DNA of 64,000 nt from Dyadobacter sp. 50-39 (GTDB taxonomy: Bacteria; Bacteroidota; Bacteroidia; Cytophagales; Spirosomataceae): NCBI GenBank assembly GCA_001898145.1, contig MKSR01000036.1, positions 124,001-188,000 of the forward strand, written 5' to 3'. Position numbers and translations under genes: made by a program. Of this stretch, positions 42,453 through 51,564 are shown piece after piece. How positions within the stretch are numbered: position 1 is the first letter of the stretch; the number at the start of each line of letters is the position of its first letter. The notes under the pieces are model-generated. The model worked only from the letters and a program-made list of their open reading frames with translations, ran no database searches and had not been told where the DNA came from.

Positions 42453-43880
42453 ATGAAGCATCTTTTGCTCCTGTTTTGCTTTCTAACACCTGTTCTAACC
42501 AGTGCACAAGCGCCGGAGGAAAACTACACGGCAGATCCGGCCTCAGAGGAACATACTGGCGTTCCCAAGGGCGAAGTTTTAAAATTTGTGTTTGATCAAT
42601 CCAAAATCTTTCCCGGTACTTGGCGCGAGTATTGGGTGTATGTGCCCGCGCAATACAAGCCCGATACGCCTGCGTGCGTATACGTGAACCAGGACGGCAT
42701 TCAATGGAAGGCTCCGACGGTATTTGATAACCTCATTCACCAGAAGGAAATGCCGGTCACGATTGGGGTGTTTGTGATGCACGGGCGCGTGAAAGCCGCC
42801 GATCCCAATGCGGCCAACGACCGTTTCAACCGCAGTTTCGAATACGACGGCCTGGGCGATGCCTATGCGCAGTTTATCCTCGAAGAAATCCTGCCGGAAG
42901 TGGAAAAGCAGAAGACCAGCGACGGCCGCGCGATCCGCCTGTCGAAAAATGGTAACGACCGGGCCATTGGCGGTTCGAGCAGCGGGGCCGTGTGCGCATT
43001 CACCGCTGCCTGGGAAAGGCCGGATGCTTTTTCGCGCGTTTTTAGTGCGATAGGGACCTACGTGGGCCTTCGCGGTGCTGACCGCTACCCGACATTGGTA
43101 CGGAAGGTGGAGCCCAAGCCGATCCGGATTTACATGCAGGACGGGGCTAACGATCTCAATATTTACGCCGGCGACTGGTGGATGGCCAATCAGACCATGC
43201 TGCGCGCGCTGACATTTGCAGGTTATGAAGTAATGCACAGCTGGGGCGAGGGCGGCCATAACGGCAAGCAGGGTACCGCGCTGTTTCCCGAAGCCATGCG
43301 CTATCTGTGGAAAGGCTGGCCCGAGCCGGTAAAAAAAGGCCTGTCGCAGAATGCATTTCTTTCGGCATTGCTAATTCCCGGAGAGGAATGGAGCATTGCC
43401 CGGGAAAGTTTTCAATTTAACCCAAAGCCCGCGGCTAAATGGGCGGATGTGCTTCAAAAAGCGGGAAAAGTAGCCGCGCTCTCACCTGATCAAACACTGC
43501 TCTATACCGCCGATCCGGGTTCGCACTGGCTTTGTTCCGATCAAATACAAGCAAACGGCAAGCCCGCGTATAAACAGCGGTTTGGCTGGCTGCATTCACC
43601 GGATACCGAGGAGAATGCGGGCGCATCCGGCATTGTTTGCGACCGTGACGGCCGCATCTATGTGGCCACGCATATGGGCGTGCAAATCCTCGACCAGACC
43701 GGTCGTGTGAATGCGATCCTGCCCGTTTCAGGTGGACGGGTTTTGGCAATAGGGTTCGGAGGAAAAGATTTTGATATACTTTATATTCAATCCCAAAACA
43801 AAACTTACCGCCGCAAGCTGAAAACGCGCGGTGCCAGCCCGGCGGAAGCGCCTAACAAACCGGATGCTCCCAAGCTGTAA
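42453..43880 (+). CDS. Exported two-domain esterase: CE1-like hydrolase plus SMP-30/gluconolactonase-like domain
   Basis: A 475-residue secreted protein: signal peptide (MKHLLLLFCFLTPVLTSAQ), an esterase D-like hydrolase (about residues 40-295) with GGSSSGAVCAFTAAWERPDAF, Ser176 being the likely nucleophile, RIYMQDGANDLN as the acid block and GGHNGKQG for the His, followed by about 150 residues of beta-propeller character (TLLYTADPGSHWLCSDQI, GIVCDRDGRIYVATHMGVQILDQTGRVNAILP) resembling SMP-30. Such fusions occur in Bacteroidota polysaccharide loci. It probably removes acyl decorations from plant polysaccharide. Confidence 0.88.
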   Translation: MKHLLLLFCFLTPVLTSAQAPEENYTADPASEEHTGVPKGEVLKFVFDQSKIFPGTWREYWVYVPAQYKPDTPACVYVNQDGIQWKAPTVFDNLIHQKEMPVTIGVFVMHGRVKAADPNAANDRFNRSFEYDGLGDAYAQFILEEILPEVEKQKTSDGRAIRLSKNGNDRAIGGSSSGAVCAFTAAWERPDAFSRVFSAIGTYVGLRGADRYPTLVRKVEPKPIRIYMQDGANDLNIYAGDWWMANQTMLRALTFAGYEVMHSWGEGGHNGKQGTALFPEAMRYLWKGWPEPVKKGLSQNAFLSALLIPGEEWSIARESFQFNPKPAAKWADVLQKAGKVAALSPDQTLLYTADPGSHWLCSDQIQANGKPAYKQRFGWLHSPDTEENAGASGIVCDRDGRIYVATHMGVQILDQTGRVNAILPVSGGRVLAIGFGGKDFDILYIQSQNKTYRRKLKTRGASPAEAPNKPDAPKL

Positions 43881-43885
43881 GGCCA

Positions 43886-44302
43886 CTAACCGTTGAGGAA
43901 AATGGCCAGGATGATCAGTAATCCGGCAACGAGGCTTATCGAACCGGCAAACGGGAAGAAATAAATGAATTCAATGGCTCCCATGGCCACGTAACCAATC
44001 CCGATGGGTGTAAGCACATTGCGTGCAATGTCGTGGTTGCTGTCGGCATAACGTGCCGCAGAGAGGATCAGCGCTATCGACATAGCGTATACGACGAACA
44101 GAATGAGACCGTAACCTTCAAAGTAATCGCCCATGCTCCGCATGACGCCCATGAACTCGAACCTTGGGCCGGTCATTTGCCGGATCACCTCCTGTTTGAC
44201 AGGGTCGGGCGTTTCTTTCCATGAAAAATGGCCGAAAAAATGCCCGACTAAGTGTACAGCGATGCACAGCGCGGCAAGGCGCAGGACGAGTCTGGGTTTC
44301 AT
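43886..44302 (-). CDS. Small membrane protein (138 aa), unknown function
   Basis: A 138-residue protein with four predicted membrane helices: LVLRLAALCIAVHLVGHFFGHF, YGLILFVVYAMSIALILSAARY, VLTPIGIGYVAMGAIEFIYFFPF and AGSISLVAGLLIILAIFL. A His-rich first helix (HLVGHFFGHFSW) stands out and could bind a metal or haem, but I recognise no family. Convergent with the two-domain esterase gene (6-base gap) and 22 bases downstream of the glycosidase-like gene, with which it may be cotranscribed. Confidence 0.75.
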   Translation of the reverse strand: MKPRLVLRLAALCIAVHLVGHFFGHFSWKETPDPVKQEVIRQMTGPRFEFMGVMRSMGDYFEGYGLILFVVYAMSIALILSAARYADSNHDIARNVLTPIGIGYVAMGAIEFIYFFPFAGSISLVAGLLIILAIFLNG

Positions 44303-44324
44303 ATGGGGTAGCGTCAGATTTAGT

Positions 44325-46430
44325 TTACCATTCCATCACAATACTTTCGAACTCCGCCAGGCGGGCTAGTGAGAGGCTGATCGTGCCATCTTTCCAGGTG
44401 AAGTTCAAAGGCTTGTGATTAGTCAATGTAAACACTTTTTGCGGTTTTTTCGCCACCCTGATCCTGAATTGCAGGTTGCTGACCGGCAAAGGTTCGAAAT
44501 AGGTATTTCCGCTGAAACCGGTAAGGTTGATCAGGTGCAGAATCTGGCCGTCTGGGGTATTTTTAGCCCGGTTTTCCGGGGTATTCCAGGTGAATTCCTT
44601 CAACACCGTTTCGACCCTCGCGGGCGCATTCGTATCGAAATTCTGTGCGATTTCGGGTAGCATATGGTGGATCATATCCAGCAGAAGGTTCTTGTGTTCC
44701 TGGTAGCCGTGCATGTAATAGATCCGCCCCAGGCTGATCGGGAAAATCGCCGCCTTGCTGTTTGGATGGTTTTTGATGGCCAATCCATAATAACCCGTAG
44801 GGTCGTGGCCGCCTATGATTTCGGGTGGGCCGGGGCGGCCCTTGGCCAGGACAGGCAGCAGCTTCCGGTCGGCGCCCGACAGGTCATAAAGCCCGAGGTT
44901 AAACTTCCAGAAAAGCATGCTTTGCCCTTTGAAACTCTTGAAAATACTGCGGTCGTCCGGCACGAGGTAGTTGCCTGCTCCGTCATTGTCCTTCTTTTCG
45001 ATTTTTGCACCAAAAAGCGTGAGCAACGTTTCAGGGCTGTCAAACAGCGCCCGGTTGGTGGCAATCAGGTGGGTACCTTGCTGGCTGGCTTCTTTCAGGA
45101 TGCGGATCGCCTCGGGTTTCAGATAGGTGATTTCGGGCAGAATGATCAGTTGATAACCTTTTACTTTCTGTTCGAGGTGGGCAATCTGCCCATCCTCCAC
45201 GATGTCGAATGGAATATGTGCCTCGCGAAGCATCAGCTGAATGCCCCGGTATTCTTGCATCGGTTCGCCATTCGGCCAGGCACCGGGGGCGATCACCGCC
45301 ACTTTTGCTACCGATTTGTATCGGCCAAAATAGGCCTCATTGTTCTTGTGAAAACCATAAACTTTCCTGAGAGCGGGGTAATTGCGCTCGTCCTCATACC
45401 CGCGCATATCGCCCATCATGCTCATGTCCAGGCCCGAGCCGTTGGCGATGTTCTCGTATAACCGGATCCGCGTCTCCTCAGGTTCCACCGCATTGTAGCG
45501 CGACTGGAACGAGATCTGCTGAATGCTGGCATTGCTGATAATGTGATCGGGGAATGAGTTGACCGCATTGCCCACATTGTCGGACGCCGTGTAGGGCCAG
45601 TAGGGCAGGGTGGTCATGCTTTGCGACTCGTGCCGGATGATGTCCACAAACTTGTCGGAATAGGTGCAGATCGCAATCTGCTCGTTCCTGGATTTTACCA
45701 GCTTGTGCAGCCTTTCCGACCAGTCTTCAACCGTAGCCTTTTTGAATTCCAGGTATTGCTGAAAGAGCGTGTCCGCTTTATTCTCCTCGGTTGGCAGTGT
45801 TTTCCCGCCGCTGAATTCCGCGAAACGTTTTTTGTCATAATCATTCTGGTCTATTCCGTGGTATTTACCTTCATAGGGATTATTGACCTGGTAACCAGGC
45901 ATATTCAGGAAAATTCCGTCGATCGGGAAGGTGTTGATCACCTCCTCAATGATTTTGAATGCCTTTTCCTGGACATAAGGTGCGTTGATAGACACTACAT
46001 ACATATCGGTATTGATGATGCGTTCGCCCTTGGGGGAAATGTAGCACCAGTCGGGATGGGCTTTGAAAATGCGCTCGTGCACACGGCTGAAATCAAAGCG
46101 TACGATTACCTTGATGCCCTTTTCGTGGCATTTCCGGACGATGTCGGCCAGTACATTATTGTCTTTTAAATAAGGGTTACGGTAATGGAAATCGAGTTTG
46201 GTAGGGTAAAAAGCCATGATCCCTCCCGCATTGATCAGCAATGTATTGGCCGAGCAGTCAATAAGGTCCGTTAAAATAGAGTCCGCATTGATCGTAGCGG
46301 CTTCGTATGCGGGCAGGTTCATCTGGATTACCCTCAGATTGTTCCTTTTCCACCAAAGGTCTTTGGGGCTTTGAGCGGCGAGCCAGCTTGGATTCAGGAT
46401 CAGCAATAGGAGTAAAATGCGGTTTTTCAT
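44325..46430 (-). CDS. GHL6-like putative glycoside hydrolase with beta-galactosidase trimerisation-type domain
   Basis: A 701-residue exported protein: signal peptide MKNRILLLLLILNPSWLAAQ, a TIM-barrel-like region (about residues 30-370: TLLINAGGIMAFYPTKLDFHYRNPYLKDNNVLADIVRKCHEKGIKVIVRFDFSRV, FPIDGIFLNMPGYQVN), then a Rossmann-like glutaminase-type module (about 375-520: VAVIAPGAWPNGEPMQEYRGIQLMLREAHIPFDIVED) as in beta-galactosidase trimerisation domains, and a beta-sandwich end. It resembles the hypothetical glycosyl hydrolase 6 family; the substrate is unknown. Catalytic acids are plausibly the Asp in KVIVRFDFSR and the Asp of PIDGIFLN, not proven. Confidence 0.82.
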   Translation of the reverse strand: MKNRILLLLLILNPSWLAAQSPKDLWWKRNNLRVIQMNLPAYEAATINADSILTDLIDCSANTLLINAGGIMAFYPTKLDFHYRNPYLKDNNVLADIVRKCHEKGIKVIVRFDFSRVHERIFKAHPDWCYISPKGERIINTDMYVVSINAPYVQEKAFKIIEEVINTFPIDGIFLNMPGYQVNNPYEGKYHGIDQNDYDKKRFAEFSGGKTLPTEENKADTLFQQYLEFKKATVEDWSERLHKLVKSRNEQIAICTYSDKFVDIIRHESQSMTTLPYWPYTASDNVGNAVNSFPDHIISNASIQQISFQSRYNAVEPEETRIRLYENIANGSGLDMSMMGDMRGYEDERNYPALRKVYGFHKNNEAYFGRYKSVAKVAVIAPGAWPNGEPMQEYRGIQLMLREAHIPFDIVEDGQIAHLEQKVKGYQLIILPEITYLKPEAIRILKEASQQGTHLIATNRALFDSPETLLTLFGAKIEKKDNDGAGNYLVPDDRSIFKSFKGQSMLFWKFNLGLYDLSGADRKLLPVLAKGRPGPPEIIGGHDPTGYYGLAIKNHPNSKAAIFPISLGRIYYMHGYQEHKNLLLDMIHHMLPEIAQNFDTNAPARVETVLKEFTWNTPENRAKNTPDGQILHLINLTGFSGNTYFEPLPVSNLQFRIRVAKKPQKVFTLTNHKPLNFTWKDGTISLSLARLAEFESIVMEW

Positions 46431-46552
46431 GCAGGATTAATGGTTTGGTGGAAAAGAATAGGGTTCCATCGCATCTACTGGAAGCCCGCGGATTGATTTT
46501 TATAGATGAATAGGTTGATATAACTTGATCATGCATTTAACTCAATAGTACA

Positions 46553-47683
46553 TTGAATGGACGATATTTTTTCCTGACGGTCATCCTCCTGGCCGTACAG
46601 GTTCCGCGCGTGTCGGCACAGAACGGGTGGGTTAAACGGTTTGTGCAGAAAACGATTTCGGATACAACCGGCGAGGGAAAATCCAGTTTCCGCGTATACC
46701 CTACGCTGGGCTATTCGCCGGAAACGAGCGTGGAGTTCGGCCTGTCGTCATTGCTGCTTTTCCAGGCCAAAGGTGACACACTGAACCGCCTGAGCGAGGT
46801 TGCCGCGTTTACATTTGTCACGCTAGAAGGTCAGTACGGCATTTGGCTCGACAATGCGATTTATGGGGATAAGGATAAATGGTTTTTTCTGGGCAGGACG
46901 CGTTTTCAGCGTTTTCCATTGCTCTACTACGGTATAGGCCACACCACACCCGACAAAGAACCCGCGCTGATCGATGCCAATTATCTGTTGCTGAGGCAAC
47001 GCGTTTTAAGAAGGGTAATACCCAACTTTTTCATCGGTCCGGAAATCGACTATCAGCAGCTTTACAATGCGGAATTCAAACAACCGGAAGACCACATGTA
47101 CGACGAGCCGCTGGGCAGCGACGGCACGCGCAACATGGGCCTGGGTGCTGCATTGGTTTATGACAACCGGCACAATGTCCTCAATGTGCGTAAGGGGTTT
47201 TTCGGAGAACTATCTTTTTTGAAATACAATCAATCGCTGGGAAGTCATCACAATTTCCAGGGTTTCAATCTGGACCTTCGCAGTTCGCATCCGATGACGA
47301 AGCGCAACGTGCTGGCCTGGCAAGTCTACGGCAACTTTTTTACCGGCAGCGTGCCGTTCAACCAAATGGCGCTGATGGGCGGGGAGATGATTATGCGGGG
47401 CTACTATTATGGCCGCTATCGCGATAAGAATATGCTTGCCACACAGGTAGAGCACCGCTGGCTGCCGTTTGGGTTCAGCAAGCGGTTTGGAGGAGTGATT
47501 TTCGCAGGCGCGGCAGTAGTGGGGCCTAAAATTGCGTCGCTTACGCCCGCACGTGCGCGACTTTCCGGCGGCGTAGGGCTACGGTACCTGTTGTTTCCCA
47601 AAAAGGATATTTACCTGCGGCTGGACGTTGGCTTTACCAAGGAAGGGCCGGGCTTTTACCTGTTTACCGGCGAAGCATTCTAG
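46553..47683 (+). CDS. BamA/TamA-family outer membrane beta-barrel protein
   Basis: A 376-residue barrel protein with a signal peptide (MNGRYFFLTVILLAVQVPRVSAQ) and no POTRA domains; it is the 16-strand surface-antigen barrel alone, with MGGEMIMRGYYYGRYRDKNMLATQVEHRW corresponding to the VRGY/RGF motif of the Omp85 lid loop and LGAALVYDNRHNVLNVRKGFFGELSF typical of the barrel. The start is TTG at 46553. Length (376) fits the POTRA-less Omp85 group in Bacteroidota, whose cargo is unknown. Its stop codon overlaps that of the convergent MFS gene by the four bases CTAG. Confidence 0.85.
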   Translation: MNGRYFFLTVILLAVQVPRVSAQNGWVKRFVQKTISDTTGEGKSSFRVYPTLGYSPETSVEFGLSSLLLFQAKGDTLNRLSEVAAFTFVTLEGQYGIWLDNAIYGDKDKWFFLGRTRFQRFPLLYYGIGHTTPDKEPALIDANYLLLRQRVLRRVIPNFFIGPEIDYQQLYNAEFKQPEDHMYDEPLGSDGTRNMGLGAALVYDNRHNVLNVRKGFFGELSFLKYNQSLGSHHNFQGFNLDLRSSHPMTKRNVLAWQVYGNFFTGSVPFNQMALMGGEMIMRGYYYGRYRDKNMLATQVEHRWLPFGFSKRFGGVIFAGAAVVGPKIASLTPARARLSGGVGLRYLLFPKKDIYLRLDVGFTKEGPGFYLFTGEAF

Positions 47684-48816
47684 TCGCGGTGCTTGTAGCC
47701 GAACGCGACGAAAAACAACAGCACGCCTACCAGCCCCAGCGCCCATGACAGTGAGGTAACTTCCGCCAGGATACCAATCAGGGCAGGCCCTGCAAGCTGG
47801 CCTGAATAGCCCAGGATCGTCACGGCGGACAATGCAATGGAAGGCGGAATGTTCGGAATGCGCCCTGCGGCAGTGAAAAAGATCGGTACCACATTGGCAG
47901 CGCCCAGGCCCACCATCACAAAACCGGCCAGCGCAGCAATGGCGGAGGGGATTGCAACGGCTACGATGAACCCTGTACCGGCCAGAAGTGTACCGTAAAA
48001 TACCACTTTGGCAGGACCTAACCGATGGATAATGCCGTCCCCCGTGAGGCGCATAATGGCCATTGCCACCGAGAAGGCCGCATAGCCCAGCCCTGAGAAG
48101 GAAGGGTCGAAGCCGCGGGAAAATTGAAGAAACACCGCGCTCCAATCGAGGAGCGAGCCCTCTGCCAGGAAAAGAATGAAACACATTATACCCAGCAGCA
48201 CCACCGGGCCTTTGGGCAACACGAAGCTGGTGCCATCCATTTTCGTCTCCTCCGAATGCGGTAACAGGTAGCGCGACTGGGTTACCGTGATAAAGACGAG
48301 CAATGCGGAAATGGCCACCGCGGCGTAAGTCGGCGAAAGCCCCGCTTTGATCAGGAAGCCAAGGCCTATGGAGCCCATAAGCCCGCCCAGGCTGAACATC
48401 CCGTGGAAGGACGACATGATATGACTACCATGGCGCTCCTGCACCACCACGGCCTGTGCATTCATAGAGACATCGATAGAACCTATTCCAGCGCCAAATA
48501 CGAACAATGCAGCCGCCAGTTGGATAGGCGAGCCCGCCATCAGCAGCAGCGGAAGCAGGGAGGCGATCACCAGCGCCGATACGATTGCCACTGTACGGCT
48601 GCCATATTTATTGATCAGCAGGCCTGTGAGAGGCATCGTGAGTATGGCCCCGGCACCCAATGCAAGCAACACTACTCCCAGGTCGGCGTCGTTCAAGCCC
48701 AGCTTGATTTTCGCAAAAGGTACCATCGGCGCCCAGCTCGACAAACCGATGCCGCATACCAAAAATATCAATAGTGTTGCCCTCCTGGCTGCGCTGATTC
48801 TCAGTTTCTCTTCCAT
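47680..48816 (-). CDS. MFS transporter
   Basis: A 378-residue major facilitator with 12 helices. The family loop between helices 2 and 3 is seen in GLLINKYGSRTVAIV and the later GDGIIHRLGPAKVVFYG. LFVFGAGIGSIDVSMNAQAVVVQERHGSHIMSSFHGMFSLGGLMGS resembles YfcJ/YbjJ- and FsgF-like sugar or drug MFS members. Substrate unknown. Three TTGCA repeats with a 10-bp period lie 37-74 bases upstream of the start. Overlaps the BamA-family gene by 4 bases tail to tail. Confidence 0.9.
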   Translation of the reverse strand: MEEKLRISAARRATLLIFLVCGIGLSSWAPMVPFAKIKLGLNDADLGVVLLALGAGAILTMPLTGLLINKYGSRTVAIVSALVIASLLPLLLMAGSPIQLAAALFVFGAGIGSIDVSMNAQAVVVQERHGSHIMSSFHGMFSLGGLMGSIGLGFLIKAGLSPTYAAVAISALLVFITVTQSRYLLPHSEETKMDGTSFVLPKGPVVLLGIMCFILFLAEGSLLDWSAVFLQFSRGFDPSFSGLGYAAFSVAMAIMRLTGDGIIHRLGPAKVVFYGTLLAGTGFIVAVAIPSAIAALAGFVMVGLGAANVVPIFFTAAGRIPNIPPSIALSAVTILGYSGQLAGPALIGILAEVTSLSWALGLVGVLLFFVAFGYKHRD

Positions 48817-48852
48817 TTATACCGCATCGATTTTCTACAAAGAAATATATTT

Positions 48853-48888
48853 TTGCAGAAAATTGCAAAATGTTGCAAAAAATAGCAA
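48853..48888. repeat. Phased TTGCA repeats upstream of the MFS gene
   Basis: TTGCA occurs at 48853, 48863 and 48873, each followed by an A-rich stretch, and a degenerate TAGCA follows at about 48883. The 10-bp period puts all copies on one face of the helix. They lie about 37-74 bases upstream of the MFS start. Binding sites for a regulator or bent DNA are both possible. Confidence 0.4.
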
Positions 48889-48919
48889 TGTCCTTGAACA
48901 GACTGTCTGCATTCGTCCT

Positions 48920-48952
48920 AAAAAAAAGAGGCCAGGTTTGTGACCTGGCCTC
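48920..48952 (-). terminator. Intrinsic terminator after the GMC oxidoreductase gene
   Basis: GAGGCCAGGT (48928-48937) pairs with ACCTGGCCTC (48943-48952), a perfect 10-bp stem, followed on the minus strand by T8 (48927-48920). It starts 10 bases past the GMC stop codon. Confidence 0.88.
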
Positions 48953-48962
48953 CGGATTGTCG

Positions 48963-50684
48963 TCAGATATTTTTCTTTTTGGACTCCTTCACGACGAAGT
49001 CCACCGCCCGCGCCGTAAGCGCCATGTAAGTGAGCGACGGGTTCACGCATGAGGCGGAGGTCATACACGCGCCGTCCGTTACGAATACGTTTTTCACAGA
49101 GTGGAGCTGGTTGTTCCCATTCAGCACCGAAGTCTTGGGGTCGCGTCCCATGCGGGCGGTACCCATTTCGTGGATCGCCATACCCAGGTAGGAGCCGTTA
49201 TCGTAAGTACGGACGTTTTTAATGCCGGACTTTTCGAGCATTTCTGCCGCGTCGTTCATCATATCTTTCCGCATTTTCTTCTCGTTTTCACGGAGATCCG
49301 CGTCGAACACCACGGCCGGGATACCGAACTTGTCCTTTTTTTCCTTGTTCAGGTACATCCGGTTTTCGTGGTAAGGCAAGGTTTCACCGAAACCGCCAAA
49401 GCCCATTGTCCAGTTGCCCGGTGTCGTGAGTTCCTCCTTGAAATCGGCACCAAATGCAAGTTCGGCCACGTTACGTTGCCATCCCTGGCGGCTGCCGCCT
49501 CCCTGGTAGCCGAATCCGCGCAGATAGTCACGCTTGTCGGAGCCTACGTTCCGGTAGCGCGGTACATATATACCGTTCGCACGTCTTCCGAAATAGTATT
49601 TGTCGAGGTCGCCTTCCCAGGTACCGCTTGCGCCTGTGCGGAAGTGGTGGTCCATCAGGTTATGGCCCAGCTCGCCCGAGTCGTTACCCATTCCATTCGG
49701 GAAACGGTCGGATGTAGAATTAAGGAGCAATGCGGTGGTGGCCAGCGCACTTGCACATACGAAAATGATGTTGGCAAAATACTCGCGTTCCTGCAAGGTA
49801 ACCGTGTCCACGACGCGTACGCCCGTGGCGCGGCCTCCCTGTTTTTTTCCATCGTAGATGATCTCCCTAACCACCGAATCAGGGCGGAGTGTCAGGCGTC
49901 CCGTCTTCATCGCCGGCGGCAATGTGGATGATTGGGTACTGAAATAGGCACCGTAAGGACACCCGTAGGAACAGCGGTTGCGGTACTGGCACGGTCCGCG
50001 GCCGCCGTCGAGCTGAATCTTGGTCGGCTGCGAAAGGTTCGCGACGCGTCCGATCGTCATGGTACGGCCGGGAAATTCCTTTTCCAAACGCTTGCGCACT
50101 TCTTTCTCTACGAAATACATGTCCATCGGCGCGATGAAATCGCTATCCGGCAACTGGGGCAGCCCGAGTTTTTCACCCGAAATACCAACGTGTTTTTCAA
50201 CATATGAATACCAGGGAGCAACGTCCTTATAGCGGATCGGCCAGTCGACCGCGATGCCGTCTTTCAGGTTAGCTTCAAAATCGAGGTCGCTCCATCGGTA
50301 AGACTGCCGGCCCCACATGATGGATTTCCCGCCTACGATATTCGGACGGAACCAGTCGAAGCGCTTTTTCTCCTCGTAAGGCTGATCCATGTCGTTCATC
50401 CAGTACTTCTCCGTCATTTCGTTGTACGGATAGTCCCGCGAAAGGAATGGGTGCGTTTCTTTCTGTTTGACCGTCAGGCGGCCATTGTATTGCGTTTCCC
50501 AGGGTGCTTTCAATGCATTTTCGTAACCTGTTACGTGTTCCAGGTTTTTACCTTTTTCGAGCATGAGCACTTTCAGCCCCTTCTCGGTGAGTTCTTTCGC
50601 CGCCCAGCCGCCGGAAACTCCGGAGCCGATCACGATGGCGTCGTAGGTGATGTCTTTTTTTGCGTCAATATTAAGATTCGCCAT
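48963..50684 (-). CDS. GMC family oxidoreductase (FAD), large subunit of a membrane-bound dehydrogenase
   Basis: A 573-residue flavoprotein: N-terminal FAD motif DAIVIGSGVSGGWAAKELTEKGLKVLMLEKG (residues ~15-45), GMC signature block FRPNIVGGKSIMWGRQSYRWSDLDFEAN, a four-Cys-like YRNRCSYGCPYGAYFSTQSSTLPPA segment typical of the gluconate/sorbosone dehydrogenase group, and the C-terminal HEMGTARMGRDPKTSVLNGNNQLHSVKNVFVTDGACMTSASCVNPSLTYMALTARA with the active-site His and Asn. It probably oxidises a sugar or polyol and passes electrons on. The small subunit gene lies 83 bases upstream in the same direction. Confidence 0.93.
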   Translation of the reverse strand: MANLNIDAKKDITYDAIVIGSGVSGGWAAKELTEKGLKVLMLEKGKNLEHVTGYENALKAPWETQYNGRLTVKQKETHPFLSRDYPYNEMTEKYWMNDMDQPYEEKKRFDWFRPNIVGGKSIMWGRQSYRWSDLDFEANLKDGIAVDWPIRYKDVAPWYSYVEKHVGISGEKLGLPQLPDSDFIAPMDMYFVEKEVRKRLEKEFPGRTMTIGRVANLSQPTKIQLDGGRGPCQYRNRCSYGCPYGAYFSTQSSTLPPAMKTGRLTLRPDSVVREIIYDGKKQGGRATGVRVVDTVTLQEREYFANIIFVCASALATTALLLNSTSDRFPNGMGNDSGELGHNLMDHHFRTGASGTWEGDLDKYYFGRRANGIYVPRYRNVGSDKRDYLRGFGYQGGGSRQGWQRNVAELAFGADFKEELTTPGNWTMGFGGFGETLPYHENRMYLNKEKKDKFGIPAVVFDADLRENEKKMRKDMMNDAAEMLEKSGIKNVRTYDNGSYLGMAIHEMGTARMGRDPKTSVLNGNNQLHSVKNVFVTDGACMTSASCVNPSLTYMALTARAVDFVVKESKKKNI

Positions 50685-50767
50685 TTTTCTGTTAGAGTTT
50701 GGAATGGTCAGGAGGTAGTCAGTAAGTCATGTATTGTTTGTTCCTGCGTCCTGTAAATGTTTCCGGA

Positions 50768-51298
50768 TTAAAGTGCCCAGCTTTTTTGTCCCTTGGGCAT
50801 AGGCCAGCTGCCTTCGAAACGGCCGGGGATCGGCAGATAGTCGAGCGCTTGTGTCGCGCCGATTTCGGAGGTGAAATAGCCGGTGACGGTCAGCCCCTTC
50901 ATTTGCAGGAAGAAAGGCTTGTCGGAAACCGTGGTCTTTTTGATAATGTCGTTTTTCTGGGCAGAGTCCAGCGCGGCGAAGTCTTTGGAATACGTTTCTT
51001 TGGCGAGGGCATCTACTTTGGCCAGGCCATCATAGAATTTTTTCTGCTCCTCCATCGGGTAACAGTCGCGCATGACGCGCACGATAAACTTTTCGGCCCC
51101 GGCTGCTTTGGCGCCCGGTGTGCCGGTGGTAGGGATGATCACATCCGCCACATCCGCCAGCAGCGCTTCCTGCTGATCGGATATTTCAAGGGATGGCCCG
51201 AAATTCAGACGTTCGCCTGTAATGCCGGCCATCAGCGGGGCCGAAATGGCACCACCAAGCAGGAAGGTTATTCTTTGAACAGCTTCTCTACGGTTCAT
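50768..51298 (-). CDS. Gluconate 2-dehydrogenase subunit 3-like protein
   Basis: A 176-residue small subunit of the GMC-type dehydrogenase complex. It begins with MNRREAVQRITFLLGGAISAPLMAGI, a twin-arginine-like signal followed by a hydrophobic stretch, so the complex is likely exported or membrane-anchored on the periplasmic side. LADVADVIIPTTGTPGAKAAGAEKFIVRVMRDCYP is the family signature; the C-terminal YFTSEIGATQALDYLPIPGRFEG is also conserved. The GMC subunit follows 83 bases downstream. Substrate is unknown (gluconate, glucose or another sugar acid). Confidence 0.92.
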   Translation of the reverse strand: MNRREAVQRITFLLGGAISAPLMAGITGERLNFGPSLEISDQQEALLADVADVIIPTTGTPGAKAAGAEKFIVRVMRDCYPMEEQKKFYDGLAKVDALAKETYSKDFAALDSAQKNDIIKKTTVSDKPFFLQMKGLTVTGYFTSEIGATQALDYLPIPGRFEGSWPMPKGQKSWAL

Positions 51299-51564
51299 GG
51301 GTAGGTTATTAAGTCAGGAATTCAAATAGCTATAAAAAATATCTTTTAAAGATAATTAAGATTGGCGATTTGGGCGTCAAAACAGGGCTGTTTTCCCGAA
51401 TATTCATTCATAGATACCATTCGCACATCAAATTTCGTGAGGTCCGGAGTCAGTAGTGATATTTGAACCATATTATTGGACTAGGGGCTGGAAAGACAGC
51501 AATTCAATGGGGCTGTTGGACAGTTAAAGGTTAGTAATAGAGGAACGTTGAGTAAATAATGTAG

